Part shown: positions 27,398 through 36,866 of the stretch, piece by piece
How positions within the stretch are numbered: the first letter of the stretch is position 1
Layout: each line of letters opens with the position of its first letter
Origin: an uncultured Sphingorhabdus sp.
GTDB lineage: Bacteria > Pseudomonadota > Alphaproteobacteria > Sphingomonadales > Sphingomonadaceae
Reading direction: 5' to 3'
Assembly: GCA_947492905.1 (NCBI GenBank)
Contig: CANLOL010000001.1
Coordinates: forward strand, 186,001-250,000
DNA: 64,000 nt
The notes under the pieces: model-generated
Told to the model about the DNA's origin: nothing
The model's database searches: none
The model's input: the letters and a program-made list of their open reading frames with translations, nothing else
Made by a program: the position numbers and the translations under genes

Positions 27398-27628
27398 ATG
27401 ATTGATAATTTTTCTATATTGCTCAGCCATGCCCTAATCGTTTTGATGTTTTATCTTCTTTTGAACCGCGATGATTTGGATGTTGAGGAACCACCCGTTC
27501 CAGATAAAGACAAAGAAGGTTTTGCAGCTAAGCCCTCGGCTTCGCTCAAAAAACAAAAAGAAGATCGCATGCCAACTAATCCAATGCGTCCCATCAAAAA
27601 AACCAATGCAGAGAAATATCGTGCGTGA
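27398..27628 (+). CDS. Small single-TM protein preceding the O-ligase gene
   Basis: 76 residues from ATG 27398, chosen because GAAGG at 27386-27390 is 7 bases upstream; TTG 27368 is in frame but has no ribosome-binding site. One membrane helix (about residues 6-22, SHALIVLMFYLLL) and then a charged, Pro/Lys-rich cytoplasmic tail. Its stop overlaps the GTG start of the O-ligase, so the two are coupled. Function unknown; it may belong to the exosortase-linked locus. Confidence 0.75.
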   Translation: MIDNFSILLSHALIVLMFYLLLNRDDLDVEEPPVPDKDKEGFAAKPSASLKKQKEDRMPTNPMRPIKKTNAEKYRA

Positions 27629-29003
27629 TTTGGTGTTTGTTGGATATTTGGGGCTTATAGCATTATTGGCATTCAAACGGCCTTTTTTGTTTACCCTTAT
27701 CTATGCTTATATCGACATAGTAGCGCCGCAACGTCTCAGCTATTTTTTGCTAAATTCTGTTCCTTTATCGCTCATCATGTTTGGTTTAGCGGTGGCCGGA
27801 TATTTGGTAAATGATACTAAAACAGACAGCCGAATATCACCCCGACATTTTGTGATTGTCCTGCTGCTCATCTATTGCGGATATACGACCTCTATGGCCG
27901 ATGAACCTATTGCCGCCGCAGAGAAATGGGCCTGGGTATGGAAAGCGCTGGTATTTGCGGCATTCCTACCGCTGCTGCTTAAGACCAAATTGCGCTTAGA
28001 AGCGCTCGCCTTAATGCTCGTATTATGCGCATCAACATTGATCGTAACCGGCGGTATAAAAACCGCCGCTGGCGGAGGCGGATATGGTGTGCTTGTTTTG
28101 CTAGTAGACAATAATAGCGGCCTGTATGAGAGTAGCATCATATCTTGCGTAGCGATCATGATAATTCCGCTCATTCTGTGGCTACGAAAACATGGAACAA
28201 TATTCAAACCTGATTGGCGTGTTAATCTTTACAGTGCAGCATTGATATTCTCATGTTTGCTTATCCCTATTGGAACGCAAGCGCGCACTGGTTTAGTCTG
28301 TATCGTTGTACTGGCCATATTACAGCTGCGTTTTGTCAGGTTTAGATTCATATTATTATATGTATTTGGCGTAATTTTTATCGGCATAGCGTCTATCCCA
28401 TTTTTACCCCAATCCTTTATTGAGCGTATGGAAACCATCGAAAATTACGAAGCCGATGAATCCGCATCGACCCGCATCGCTGTGTGGAAATGGACATTGG
28501 ATTATGTTGATAAAAACCCATTGGGCGGCGGCTTTGATGCTTATCGCCAAAATAAAGTAGTTTATGATATTGATATAGTTGATGATAATGGTTTCATTAC
28601 CGGCCAAGACGAACGCGAAGTCGTGGACGAAGGGCGCGCTTATCATAGCAGCTATTTTGAAATGCTCGGTGAAAATGGCTGGCCTGGCCTCATCATGTGG
28701 CTCATCATCCATGTCGGCGGTGTTTGGCGCATGGAAGTTATTCGGCGACTCTATAATAAACGCAATCGAGAGGATGAAGAATGGGTCGCTCCATTGGCCG
28801 TAGCCTTGCAAAATGGACAGATCATATTTTTGGTCGGCTCTTTATTTGTTGGCATAGCTTTTCAGCCTTTTGTTTATATGCTTATCGCTATGCAGCTTGG
28901 GCTGGATACATATTTGGCGCGCCGCAGAAAAGAAGCGGCCTTTATTCCAATTACAAAAGGGCGATTGAAATTAGCACAAAAGCCTAATTTGGTGAGCAAA
29001 TAA
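27621..29003 (+). CDS. Putative O-glycosylation ligase, exosortase A system-associated
   Basis: About 460 residues with ten or so membrane segments. The start RDLVFVGYLGLIALLAFKRPFLF and IVAPQRLSYFLLN agree with the exosortase-A-associated O-ligase family, related to Wzy/WaaL ligases; the large periplasmic loop lies near residues 245-335 (RMETIENYEADESASTRIA, GGGFDAYRQ). Start chosen at GTG 27621 because the open frame from 27471 is an extension that overlaps the previous gene; overlap with that stop is 8 bases. Exosortase itself and PEP-CTERM substrates are not in this window. Confidence 0.85.
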   Translation: MRDLVFVGYLGLIALLAFKRPFLFTLIYAYIDIVAPQRLSYFLLNSVPLSLIMFGLAVAGYLVNDTKTDSRISPRHFVIVLLLIYCGYTTSMADEPIAAAEKWAWVWKALVFAAFLPLLLKTKLRLEALALMLVLCASTLIVTGGIKTAAGGGGYGVLVLLVDNNSGLYESSIISCVAIMIIPLILWLRKHGTIFKPDWRVNLYSAALIFSCLLIPIGTQARTGLVCIVVLAILQLRFVRFRFILLYVFGVIFIGIASIPFLPQSFIERMETIENYEADESASTRIAVWKWTLDYVDKNPLGGGFDAYRQNKVVYDIDIVDDNGFITGQDEREVVDEGRAYHSSYFEMLGENGWPGLIMWLIIHVGGVWRMEVIRRLYNKRNREDEEWVAPLAVALQNGQIIFLVGSLFVGIAFQPFVYMLIAMQLGLDTYLARRRKEAAFIPITKGRLKLAQKPNLVSK

Positions 29004-29084
29004 TCACGCCATAGCAATAGTTTCCGCGACTGGTGCCTGTTACAATTGCCTTGTAATGTTCCCAAAACCGCCTAATTAGTCCTT

Positions 29085-30266
29085 ATGATAGATAAGCTTA
29101 TACCTTTTTTAAACGCATCTGCTTCTGCTAAAGAAAATAACGCTGAACCCATTACAAAGATTATAACAGGAAAATTCCCAGACAATTGGGAGCAATATTT
29201 TGATCTAATATTGGAATGGTTTCAGGACAATATATTATTATTATGCGCGGCGGCTATAGCGGCTGTTGCTCTTTTCTTATTGCTGAATCTCATTCAAAGA
29301 AAAGCCAGCCAATTTTCAGTAAAATCCAATAGTGCATTGGATTTCCGCTCTATTGTTGGCCGCACCATTGGCAAGATGAGCCTATTCTTTCGGATCATGG
29401 TCGCACTAGAATTGGTCAATCATTTCACCAATCCTCCTGAGCAATTAGCATCTGTCATTGATTTTTTATTCACCGTAGCCGCTGTGTTCCAAGTCGCCAT
29501 TTGGGTGCGCCAGATATTATTTGGTATGGTCGAATATCGCTCAGAGCGCGATGATGAAGATAGCGAAACTATCAATAATGCAATGACCATCATTCAGCTG
29601 TTCATCAGCTTTGCAGTCTTTGCCATAGCATCCATAGTGATTTTGGACAATTTGGGCGTCAATATCACCGGCCTTATCGCTGGTTTTGGTATTGGCGGTA
29701 TTGCCATTGGTCTGGCCGCACAGGGTATTTTTGCAGATTTATTTGCCACTATATCCATCATATTTGATCGCCCTTTTCAACGCGGCGATACGATAGAATA
29801 TGATGGTACTATAGGTACTGTGGACAAAATCGGAATGCGTTCAACCCGCATAACCAGCGTAATGGGCGAGCGCAAAATCATGTCCAATGTGAATTTGCTC
29901 AATATAGAGATTACCAATTATGCGCGTCTCAACCGTCGCCGTACCCGCCATATCATTGGCGTTACTTATCAAACTCCACCAGAAGTGGCGCTGAAAATTC
30001 CTGAAATGCTCGAAAAATTGGTGGTCGATGCTGGACATAAATTTCTGCGCTGTGGTTTTACCGATTTTGCCGATAGCTCGCTAAACTTTCAATTGGACTA
30101 CGATATTTTAAGCGCCGATTATGAAGTTGTATTTAACGAGCGTCACAGAATTGGTTTGGAAATTTTGAAACTATTCAATGATGAAGGCATTGATTTTGCC
30201 TATCCAACCAACACGCAATTCTCAGCAGGCCCTGATGGGAAATTGGTGATGCCCGGAGCACAATAA
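29085..30266 (+). CDS. MscS-family mechanosensitive channel
   Basis: 393 residues. Several membrane helices, with the pore-lining segment LIAGFGIGGIAIGLAAQGI followed by the conserved DLFATISIIFDRPFQRGD and the beta domain (TIEYDGTIGTVDKIGMRSTRI). The C-terminal domain ends near DFAYPTNTQF. Role is turgor release at the inner membrane. Starts 81 bases after the O-ligase. Confidence 0.88.
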   Translation: MIDKLIPFLNASASAKENNAEPITKIITGKFPDNWEQYFDLILEWFQDNILLLCAAAIAAVALFLLLNLIQRKASQFSVKSNSALDFRSIVGRTIGKMSLFFRIMVALELVNHFTNPPEQLASVIDFLFTVAAVFQVAIWVRQILFGMVEYRSERDDEDSETINNAMTIIQLFISFAVFAIASIVILDNLGVNITGLIAGFGIGGIAIGLAAQGIFADLFATISIIFDRPFQRGDTIEYDGTIGTVDKIGMRSTRITSVMGERKIMSNVNLLNIEITNYARLNRRRTRHIIGVTYQTPPEVALKIPEMLEKLVVDAGHKFLRCGFTDFADSSLNFQLDYDILSADYEVVFNERHRIGLEILKLFNDEGIDFAYPTNTQFSAGPDGKLVMPGAQ

Positions 30267-30429
30267 ACGCGCACAATAAGCGTTCACAATAATGTTGCGA
30301 AATAATAGGCTATTCATGTCTAAATATCGCAGGCGATTCTCCGTATTTATTGTATGATTCATTATCGCTGATGGCGAAATAATGACCAATATAATTATTA
30401 AGAGCATTGGCGATGGCATGAATCCGTAA

Positions 30430-30452
30430 CGACAAGCGTAAAACACTTGTCG
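30430..30452. promoter_or_regulatory. Inverted repeat upstream of the MaoC-thiolase operon
   Basis: CGACAAG (30430-30436) and CTTGTCG (30446-30452) form a perfect 7-bp inverted repeat separated by 9 bases, about 57 bases before the MaoC start. No T-run follows, so it is more likely an operator than a terminator. Confidence 0.45.
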
Positions 30453-30508
30453 CAAGGGGAAATAACCGCCACATTGCGCTATATATGCGAATGAAGAGGA
30501 GAAAATAT

Positions 30509-30970
30509 ATGCCACGCGTTTCAACCGATGATATGCTTGCAAAAGTAGGCGAAGTTATTGGCACATCCGAATGGGTTGCCGTTGAACAAGACCGTATCAA
30601 TCAATTTGCCGATGCTACAGGCGATCATCAATTCATTCATTTAGATGCTGAAAAAGCCAAAATGACACCCTTTGGCGGTACAATTGCGCATGGGTTTCTT
30701 ACCCTCTCATTATTGCCCTATCTTATGGCGCAATCCAATGATTTGCTGTCAATTGACGGCGTAAAAATGGGCGTCAATTATGGCATTGATAAATTGCGTT
30801 TCTTATCACCGGTAAAGAGCGGCAAGCGCGTGCGCGGTGTTTTCACATTGGGCGCATTAATCGAAAAACGTCCCGGCCAATGGCAACAAACATTAGAATG
30901 TAGCGTGGAAATAGAAGGCGAAGACAAACCTGCTCTTATCGCCAGCTGGATCAACCAAGTTTTTATATAA
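30509..30970 (+). CDS. MaoC-like dehydratase domain protein
   Basis: 153 residues from ATG 30509, preceded by GAGGAGA at 30495-30501; an in-frame ATG at 30485 lies within the ribosome-binding region. The hot-dog fold hydratase motif ADATGDHQFIHLD carries the catalytic Asp and His of (R)-specific enoyl-CoA hydratases. FGGTIAHGFLTLSLLPYLM is the usual second block. First gene of an operon with thiolase, suggesting acyl-CoA metabolism. Confidence 0.9.
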   Translation: MPRVSTDDMLAKVGEVIGTSEWVAVEQDRINQFADATGDHQFIHLDAEKAKMTPFGGTIAHGFLTLSLLPYLMAQSNDLLSIDGVKMGVNYGIDKLRFLSPVKSGKRVRGVFTLGALIEKRPGQWQQTLECSVEIEGEDKPALIASWINQVFI

Positions 30971-30997
30971 TAATAATCATATTTTAGGAGAATGAAC

Positions 30998-32176
30998 ATG
31001 CGTGATGCCGTCATCGTTTCGACCGCTCGTACCCCCATTGGCAAAGCCTATCGCGGAGCCTTTAACAATACCGCTGGCCCAACATTGGGCAGCTTTTCAG
31101 CGAAAGCCGCTGTTGAGCGTGCTGGCATTGATCCAGCGGAAATAGCGGATTGCGTATGGGGCAGCGCCCTTCAACAAGGCACACAAGGCGGCAATTTGGC
31201 CCGCAATGTTGCGCTGCGCTCTGGTTTTCCTATCAGTACGCCCGGCATGACGTTGGATCGTCAATGTTCCTCTGGCCTGATGGCGATTGCAACTGCCGCG
31301 AAACAAGTGATTGTTGATAATATGGATGTTGTACTGGCAGGCGGCCAAGAATCCATCTCAATGGTGCAAACCAAAGAGATGCGCATTTCACCCGACAAAG
31401 AATTGGTGGCGATGCATGATGATATTTACATGCCTATGCTGCAAACCGCCGAAGTGGTTGCCAAGCGCTATGGCATCAGCCGCGATGTGATGGATGAATA
31501 TTCGTTAGAATCGCAAATGCGCACAGCCAAAGCCCAAGAAGCTGGCTATTTTGATGATGAGATTGTTCCCACAACAACCATTATGAACGTGATGGATAAA
31601 GAGACAAAAGAAGTCTCTCAAAAAGAAGTCACCCTGACCAAAGACGAAGGCAATCGCCCGCAAACAACGCTTGAAGGCTTGCAATCACTCAACCCTGTGC
31701 TTGGCCCTGATATGACCATTACAGCCGGTAATGCTAGCCAGCTTTCCGATGGTTCATCAGCATCCGTCGTGATGGAAGCCAAATTAGCGGAGCAACGCGG
31801 ATTAACGCCGCTTGGCCGTTATGTTGGTATGGCCGTTGCGGGAACAAAACCCGATGAAATGGGCATTGGCCCTGTCTATGCAATCCCTACATTGCTGGAA
31901 CGTTTCAACCTTAATATAGATGATATTGGTTTGTGGGAACTAAACGAAGCTTTTGCAGTACAAGTTCTTTATTGCCGCGATAAATTGGGTATTCCCAATG
32001 AGCTGCTTAATGTGAATGGCGGTTCAATCTCTGTTGGTCACCCTTATGGCATGACGGGCGCACGCTGCACAGGGCATGCCTTAATAGAGGGCAAACGTCG
32101 CGGCGCGAAATATGCTGTTGTCACCATGTGTGTTGGCGGCGGTATGGGCGCGGCTGGCTTGTTCGAAATTTTATAA
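30998..32176 (+). CDS. Acetyl-CoA acyltransferase/acetyltransferase (thiolase)
   Basis: 392 residues. The active-site Cys sits in [11 protein letters not shown], the His in [16 protein letters not shown] and the second Cys in [13 protein letters not shown]. It joins or splits acyl-CoA in fatty acid turnover or PHA precursor supply. ATG 30998 lies 7 bases after AGGAG (30986-30990), better than the ATG at 30992. Placed between MaoC and ABM genes on one transcript. Confidence 0.93.
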   Translation: MRDAVIVSTARTPIGKAYRGAFNNTAGPTLGSFSAKAAVERAGIDPAEIADCVWGSALQQGTQGGNLARNVALRSGFPISTPGMTLDRQCSSGLMAIATAAKQVIVDNMDVVLAGGQESISMVQTKEMRISPDKELVAMHDDIYMPMLQTAEVVAKRYGISRDVMDEYSLESQMRTAKAQEAGYFDDEIVPTTTIMNVMDKETKEVSQKEVTLTKDEGNRPQTTLEGLQSLNPVLGPDMTITAGNASQLSDGSSASVVMEAKLAEQRGLTPLGRYVGMAVAGTKPDEMGIGPVYAIPTLLERFNLNIDDIGLWELNEAFAVQVLYCRDKLGIPNELLNVNGGSISVGHPYGMTGARCTGHALIEGKRRGAKYAVVTMCVGGGMGAAGLFEIL

Positions 32177-32187
32177 AGGAAATCATT

Positions 32188-32478
32188 ATGAGCATTGGTG
32201 TTATCGCAACATTGACGATCCAAGACGGTAAAAATGCTGAGTTTGAATTAATTTTCGCTGAATTGGCAGAACAAGTGAATGCAAATGAAGATGGGTGTTT
32301 ATATTATGCGCTGTTCCAAACAAAGGACAGCGATACCGTCTATAAAGTATTGGAAAGCTATACCGACAAGGCCGCATTAGAGGCCCATGGCGCAACGGAT
32401 TATTTCAAAGCAGCAGGCGCAAAATTAGCACCTTGCATGGCGGGTGCACCGCATTTGGAAATTCTTGACGGCAAATAA
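32188..32478 (+). CDS. Antibiotic biosynthesis monooxygenase (ABM) domain protein
   Basis: 96 residues of the dimeric alpha/beta-barrel ABM fold: IATLTIQDGKNAEFELIF, NEDGCLYYALFQ and VYKVLESYTDKAALEAHGA. Such small proteins act as cofactor-free monooxygenases or have no known role. AAAGGA at 32175-32180 precedes ATG 32188. Last gene of the operon, followed by a strong terminator. Confidence 0.88.
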   Translation: MSIGVIATLTIQDGKNAEFELIFAELAEQVNANEDGCLYYALFQTKDSDTVYKVLESYTDKAALEAHGATDYFKAAGAKLAPCMAGAPHLEILDGK

Positions 32479-32504
32479 AATCGGCTAATAAACTATGAAT
32501 ATAG

Positions 32505-32538
32505 ACCCTGCTCCAAAATTTGGGGCGGGGTTTATTTT
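32505..32538. terminator. Terminator shared by the ABM and epimerase genes
   Basis: ACCCTGCTCC (32505-32514) pairs over ten positions, two of them wobble, with GGGGCGGGGT (32522-32531) around an AAAATTT loop, and is followed by TTTATTTTT. It lies between convergent genes and overlaps the epimerase stop at 32532. Confidence 0.75.
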
Positions 32539-33521
32539 TGCATAATCATTCCATTTTCGAAAACAAATCCATCCTCGCGGTCTTTGGCGAGCAATGCTGG
32601 CCCATCCAAATCAACCCATTGGGCGTATTGCGCCACTAAATAAGCGGGCTTAATCCCAAGGCTAGTCGATAGCATGCAACCCACCATGATTTTCAAATCA
32701 TGGTCTTGCGCAGACTTCACTATCTTTAACGCCTCTGTCAGCCCTCCAGATTTATCAAGCTTGATATTCACCGCATCATAATAGCGCGCGCACATTTCGA
32801 CGTCGGCGGCGCTATGACAGCTTTCATCGGCGCATAGAGGCACTGGCGATTGCACCCCTAATAGCAAATCATCTTGGCCATGCGGCACAGGTTGCTCAAT
32901 CAATTCAACGCCCAGAGCGGCCAATTCAGAAGCTTGCTGCGCAATGTCCAATGATAATTTCCCATCCTTGGCCCAGCTCTCATTCGCATCGACAATCAAA
33001 CGTGCATTGGGCGCGCCTTCGCGCACTGCCGCAACGCGCTGTGTGTCCCCTTCACCCGTCAATTTTAATTTTAGCAGTCCATAGCCCTTTGCCGCAGCAT
33101 CAGCCGCATCACGGCGCATCTTATCATGATCATTCAGCGAAATCGTAAAGGCGGTCACCAATGATCTTGGTGCATCTAATCCTGCCAGAGCAGCAACGCT
33201 TTGCCCGCTTAATTGCGATTGCAAGCTCCAAAGAGCAGCATCTATCGCATTTCGCGCGCTGCCTGCGGGTAATAATTTCTGAACCTCTTCACGCGCAGCC
33301 AGCGGCGATAAAGAGCTAATCTTTGGGATGATAGCTTCAATTTGTGCTTTTGCGCTCTCTGCGCTTTCGCCTTCATAATAAATGGCTGTGCTTTCCCCCA
33401 TAGCAGAGGCAGCACCATCGCTGACACGCGCCACAACGACATCAACAAATGTCTTGGCCCCGCGCGATATGTTAAAAGAACCCGCTACTGGAAATCGTTC
33501 AATTACAGCAGAAATTTGCAT
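32532..33521 (-). CDS. L-Ala-D/L-Glu epimerase (enolase superfamily dipeptide epimerase)
   Basis: A 329-residue MLE-subgroup enolase-superfamily enzyme that interconverts epimers of dipeptides, probably muropeptide-derived L-Ala-D-Glu. Visible: the first catalytic Lys in LLKLKL, metal ligands in VDANESW, IEQPVP and ADESCH, and the second Lys in NIKLDKSGG. Start taken at 33521 because AAGGGG is six bases upstream and abuts the other ATG (33527). Substrate within the family is inferred. Confidence 0.88.
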   Translation of the reverse strand: MQISAVIERFPVAGSFNISRGAKTFVDVVVARVSDGAASAMGESTAIYYEGESAESAKAQIEAIIPKISSLSPLAAREEVQKLLPAGSARNAIDAALWSLQSQLSGQSVAALAGLDAPRSLVTAFTISLNDHDKMRRDAADAAAKGYGLLKLKLTGEGDTQRVAAVREGAPNARLIVDANESWAKDGKLSLDIAQQASELAALGVELIEQPVPHGQDDLLLGVQSPVPLCADESCHSAADVEMCARYYDAVNIKLDKSGGLTEALKIVKSAQDHDLKIMVGCMLSTSLGIKPAYLVAQYAQWVDLDGPALLAKDREDGFVFENGMIMQK

Positions 33522-33588
33522 CGCCATCCCCTTATGGCCAATGGCTATGATAAATTAGACAAATAATCAATGATAAGAAACCAGCCTA

Positions 33589-34830
33589 TTATGCCGCATC
33601 ATTATGATCTAATATCCATTGCTCAACAACGGGAGCAATATTGTTGCGCCATTTTTTACCGTTGAAAATACCATAATGGCCCGCACCCTCGGCAAGCAAA
33701 TATTTCTTATGCTTTTCATCCAAAGATGTTGTGATCTCAAGCGCAGCTTTTGTCTGGCCAATTCCGCTAATATCATCGCGCTCGCCCTCTATGGCCAAGA
33801 TCGCCGTATCTGTAATATCGCTCATTTTAACCAAGCGGCCTTCATGTTCAAATTTTGAATCAGGCAGCAAATGACGCTGGAATACAACATCAACCGTTTG
33901 CAGATAAAATTCAGATGTCATGTCGCATACGCTGCGATATTCATCATAAAAATCTTTTGTAGCATCGGCGCTTTCTTCGTCGCCGCTGACCAAATGTTTG
34001 AACATTTCCCAATGGCTTTTCATATGATTGCCAAGGTTCATCGACATGAAACTGGCAAGCTGCATAAAGCCAGGGTAAACGCTTCTACCCGCGCCAGAAT
34101 AATGCGCAGGTACAGTCGCAATTACGGTATTTTTGAACCAGCTATGCGGTCTATCCACGGCCATAGTGTTAACCGCAGTTGGGCATTTGCGCGTATCGAT
34201 TGGCCCGCCCATCATGGTCAGCGTCTTGGGCCGGCATGCATTCTTATCGCGGCCCATTATAGCGGCCGCCGCCAATGCAGGAACCGATGGCTGGCAAACC
34301 GCTAGCAAATGCGTATTGGGCCCTAAATATTCCAAAAATTCGATGATATAATTGACATAATCATTCAGATCAAAAGTCCCATCGCTGGTGGGAACATCGC
34401 GGGCATCGCGCCAATCGGTAATCCATACATCATGCGATGGTATCATACGTTCGACAGTCCCGCGTAAAAGCGTAGCAAAATGGCCCGACATAGGCGCAAT
34501 AATCAGCAGCTTAGGGTCACCCTCTATGGCTGTACCATCAGGCGCTGAGCGTTTAAAATGTTTCAATTGGCCAAAGGCTTTGCGCGCTTCAATCGCTTCT
34601 TCTACTTGATGCGCAACATCATTGATAAAACATTGCTTTATCCCAAATTCAGGCTTGCCTCTTGGCTCTGCACTGTGCGCAAATACTTCTAGTGCTGATG
34701 ACAACATGTCCATATTGGGAATATAACCCGCTGGATTCATAGGGTTAGTGAGCCATTTTGATTGTTGATTTGCAATCATACCAGCGCCAGTAAGCATTAA
34801 TTTTTGAAATTCATACGCGTGATATAACAT
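33589..34830 (-). CDS. phaZ: Intracellular polyhydroxyalkanoate depolymerase
   Basis: 413 residues from ATG 34830 (AAGGAT upstream); the frame is open to 34884. An alpha/beta hydrolase with the Cys nucleophile in LAVCQPSVPAL, as in intracellular PHB depolymerases (Cys instead of Ser), the catalytic Asp in EGERDDISG and His in AGHYGIF. It degrades stored polyester granules. The MaoC and thiolase genes nearby fit carbon-storage metabolism, though they form a separate unit. Confidence 0.9.
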   Translation of the reverse strand: MLYHAYEFQKLMLTGAGMIANQQSKWLTNPMNPAGYIPNMDMLSSALEVFAHSAEPRGKPEFGIKQCFINDVAHQVEEAIEARKAFGQLKHFKRSAPDGTAIEGDPKLLIIAPMSGHFATLLRGTVERMIPSHDVWITDWRDARDVPTSDGTFDLNDYVNYIIEFLEYLGPNTHLLAVCQPSVPALAAAAIMGRDKNACRPKTLTMMGGPIDTRKCPTAVNTMAVDRPHSWFKNTVIATVPAHYSGAGRSVYPGFMQLASFMSMNLGNHMKSHWEMFKHLVSGDEESADATKDFYDEYRSVCDMTSEFYLQTVDVVFQRHLLPDSKFEHEGRLVKMSDITDTAILAIEGERDDISGIGQTKAALEITTSLDEKHKKYLLAEGAGHYGIFNGKKWRNNIAPVVEQWILDHNDAA

Positions 34831-34968
34831 GGATAATATCCTTAGAGACTTAGTTTCAATCTCTAATAGCCTATTATGTTGCACTGCACCATATAATTTA
34901 TAATTTTTGTTCCAATAGCGATTTTTGTCCCATTGTGGGAGTGCATCTAGGCTGCTAGACGGATCAGT

Positions 34969-36768
34969 ATGAACGATACAATAATAGCAGAATCAAACGA
35001 AGAACAAAGCGAACAAACCGCAAAGCCTATAAAAAAGAAATTGGGCAATCTTCGTATGATTTGGGCGAGCGCGAAACAATATCCCAAACAAATATTAGCC
35101 GCCGCCATTGCATTGGTGATAGCGGCGCTGGCAACGCTCTCCATTCCTGTCACTTTGCGCTATGTCGTTGATGAGGGATTTAGCCAAAATGGGGGTGATA
35201 TTGATTCCTATTTTTACGCTCTATATGGCGTTACAATCATATTGGCGCTAGCGACGGCGGCCCGTTTTTACTTTGTCAGCTGGCTTGGGGAGCGCGTTGT
35301 TGCAGATATTAGGATGCAGGTTCACGAAAATCTATTGCGTCTTGCTCCGCGTTTCTTTGAGGAAAACCGCCCATCCGAAATTGCATCGCGCATGACATCC
35401 GATACCGCGATAATCGAACAAGTTGTTGGCACAACCGTATCTGTTGCTCTGCGTAATATCATATTGGGTTTGGGCGGCATCATCACATTATTCATATTAG
35501 CGCCAAAATTAACCGCAGGATTGCTAATTGGTATTCCCGCTGTCATTTTGCCGATTGTATATATTGGCCGACGGCTTGAGACAATATCGCGCACCAGTCA
35601 GGACCGCGTGGCTGATGTCGGAACGATTATCTCGGAAACATTAGGGGCTATGAAAATTGTTCAATCTTTCGGCCAAGAAAGACGTGAATATGAACGTTTT
35701 GGTGAGAAAGTTGATGAAACCTTTGAAACGGCCAAAAAACGTATCCGTTTGCGCGCTTTTCTAACATCTGTCGTGATAGGGTTGATATTTGGCGGCATCA
35801 TCAGCCTGATGTGGGGCGGTGCTAATGCCGTATCCAGCGGCGCAATGACGGGGGGGACTATATTATCATTCGTTCTCGTTGGCGGTATGGTTGCTGGCTC
35901 TTTTGGCGCGCTTATCGAGGTTTATGGCGACTTAGTGCGCGGATCTGGTGCGGCGGGGCGTTTGGCGGAATTGCTGCGCGAAATACCTGAGATTGCAGCT
36001 CCTGATAATCCTATAACTTTGCCAAGCCCACCGCGCGGTCAGATTAGTTTTAACAATATTAATTTCCGCTATCCCACACGCCCTGAAACATTGGCGCTTA
36101 AGGATTTTTCTTTGAAAGTCACACCAGGGGAAACTGTGGCTGTTGTTGGGCCATCGGGTGCTGGTAAATCGACATTGTTTCAATTGGCGCAGCGGTTTTA
36201 TGATCCAGAGAGTGGCTCTGTGCGTTTGGATGGCGTATCTTTGCCCTCTACTGATCCTGCTGAGATACGCAAGCGCATGGCTTTTGTGCCACAAGACACT
36301 ATCCTATTTGCTGCGTCCGCCCGCGATAATTTACGCTATGGCAATTGGAATGCGAGCGATGATCAAATTTGGGAGGCGGCCAATCAAGCCAATGCTACCG
36401 AATTTTTGGAAACATTGACCGAAGGCCTGAATACATTTTTGGGCGAAGATGGGGCAAGGCTTTCTGGCGGGCAGCGTCAACGCATAGCCATAGCGCGCGC
36501 CATATTGCGCGATGCGCCTATATTATTGCTCGATGAAGCCACATCAGCCCTAGATGCTAAGAGCGAGAAGCTCGTCCAAGATGCGCTAGACAAGTTGATG
36601 CTAAACCGCACAACAATCGTTATTGCGCACAGATTAGCCACGGTTAGAAGCGCGGACCGCATCATCGTTATGGAAGAAGGTCAAATAGTCGAACAAGGCA
36701 CCCATGAGCAGCTCAATGCCGCCAATGGCCTTTATGCGAGCCTCGCCAAATTGCAATTCAACCAATGA
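34969..36768 (+). CDS. ABC exporter, permease and ATPase fused (MsbA/ABCB-like)
   Basis: 599 residues. Six membrane helices in the first 320 residues (ABC transporter type 1 domain), then a nucleotide-binding domain with Walker A VGPSGAGKSTLF near 383, signature LSGGQRQRIAIARAI, Walker B ILLLDEATSALD and H-loop IVIAHRLATV. Homodimeric exporter; lipid or drug-like substrate unknown. The stop codon lies in a hairpin. Confidence 0.93.
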   Translation: MNDTIIAESNEEQSEQTAKPIKKKLGNLRMIWASAKQYPKQILAAAIALVIAALATLSIPVTLRYVVDEGFSQNGGDIDSYFYALYGVTIILALATAARFYFVSWLGERVVADIRMQVHENLLRLAPRFFEENRPSEIASRMTSDTAIIEQVVGTTVSVALRNIILGLGGIITLFILAPKLTAGLLIGIPAVILPIVYIGRRLETISRTSQDRVADVGTIISETLGAMKIVQSFGQERREYERFGEKVDETFETAKKRIRLRAFLTSVVIGLIFGGIISLMWGGANAVSSGAMTGGTILSFVLVGGMVAGSFGALIEVYGDLVRGSGAAGRLAELLREIPEIAAPDNPITLPSPPRGQISFNNINFRYPTRPETLALKDFSLKVTPGETVAVVGPSGAGKSTLFQLAQRFYDPESGSVRLDGVSLPSTDPAEIRKRMAFVPQDTILFAASARDNLRYGNWNASDDQIWEAANQANATEFLETLTEGLNTFLGEDGARLSGGQRQRIAIARAILRDAPILLLDEATSALDAKSEKLVQDALDKLMLNRTTIVIAHRLATVRSADRIIVMEEGQIVEQGTHEQLNAANGLYASLAKLQFNQ

Positions 36769-36793
36769 TAGAGAGGCGATAACCCCTCTATCA
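36766..36793. terminator. Hairpin after the ABC exporter (terminator-like, no T-run)
   Basis: TGATAGAGAGG (36766-36776, including the stop codon) pairs with CCCCTCTATCA (36783-36793), with one mismatch, around a CGATAA loop. No poly-T follows on either strand, so termination is likely but not certain. It sits between convergent genes. Confidence 0.5.
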
Positions 36794-36866
36794 TCATTTC
36801 ACATTATTATTAGATTAACTGGATTTGTCCGATATTGGCTTTATCCAATATAGGCTTTATCCGGCA

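Noticed and set aside
27471-27620. N-terminal extension of the O-ligase frame
   Set aside because: Overlaps the small TM gene, lacks a ribosome-binding site, and the family homology begins at the GTG at 27621.
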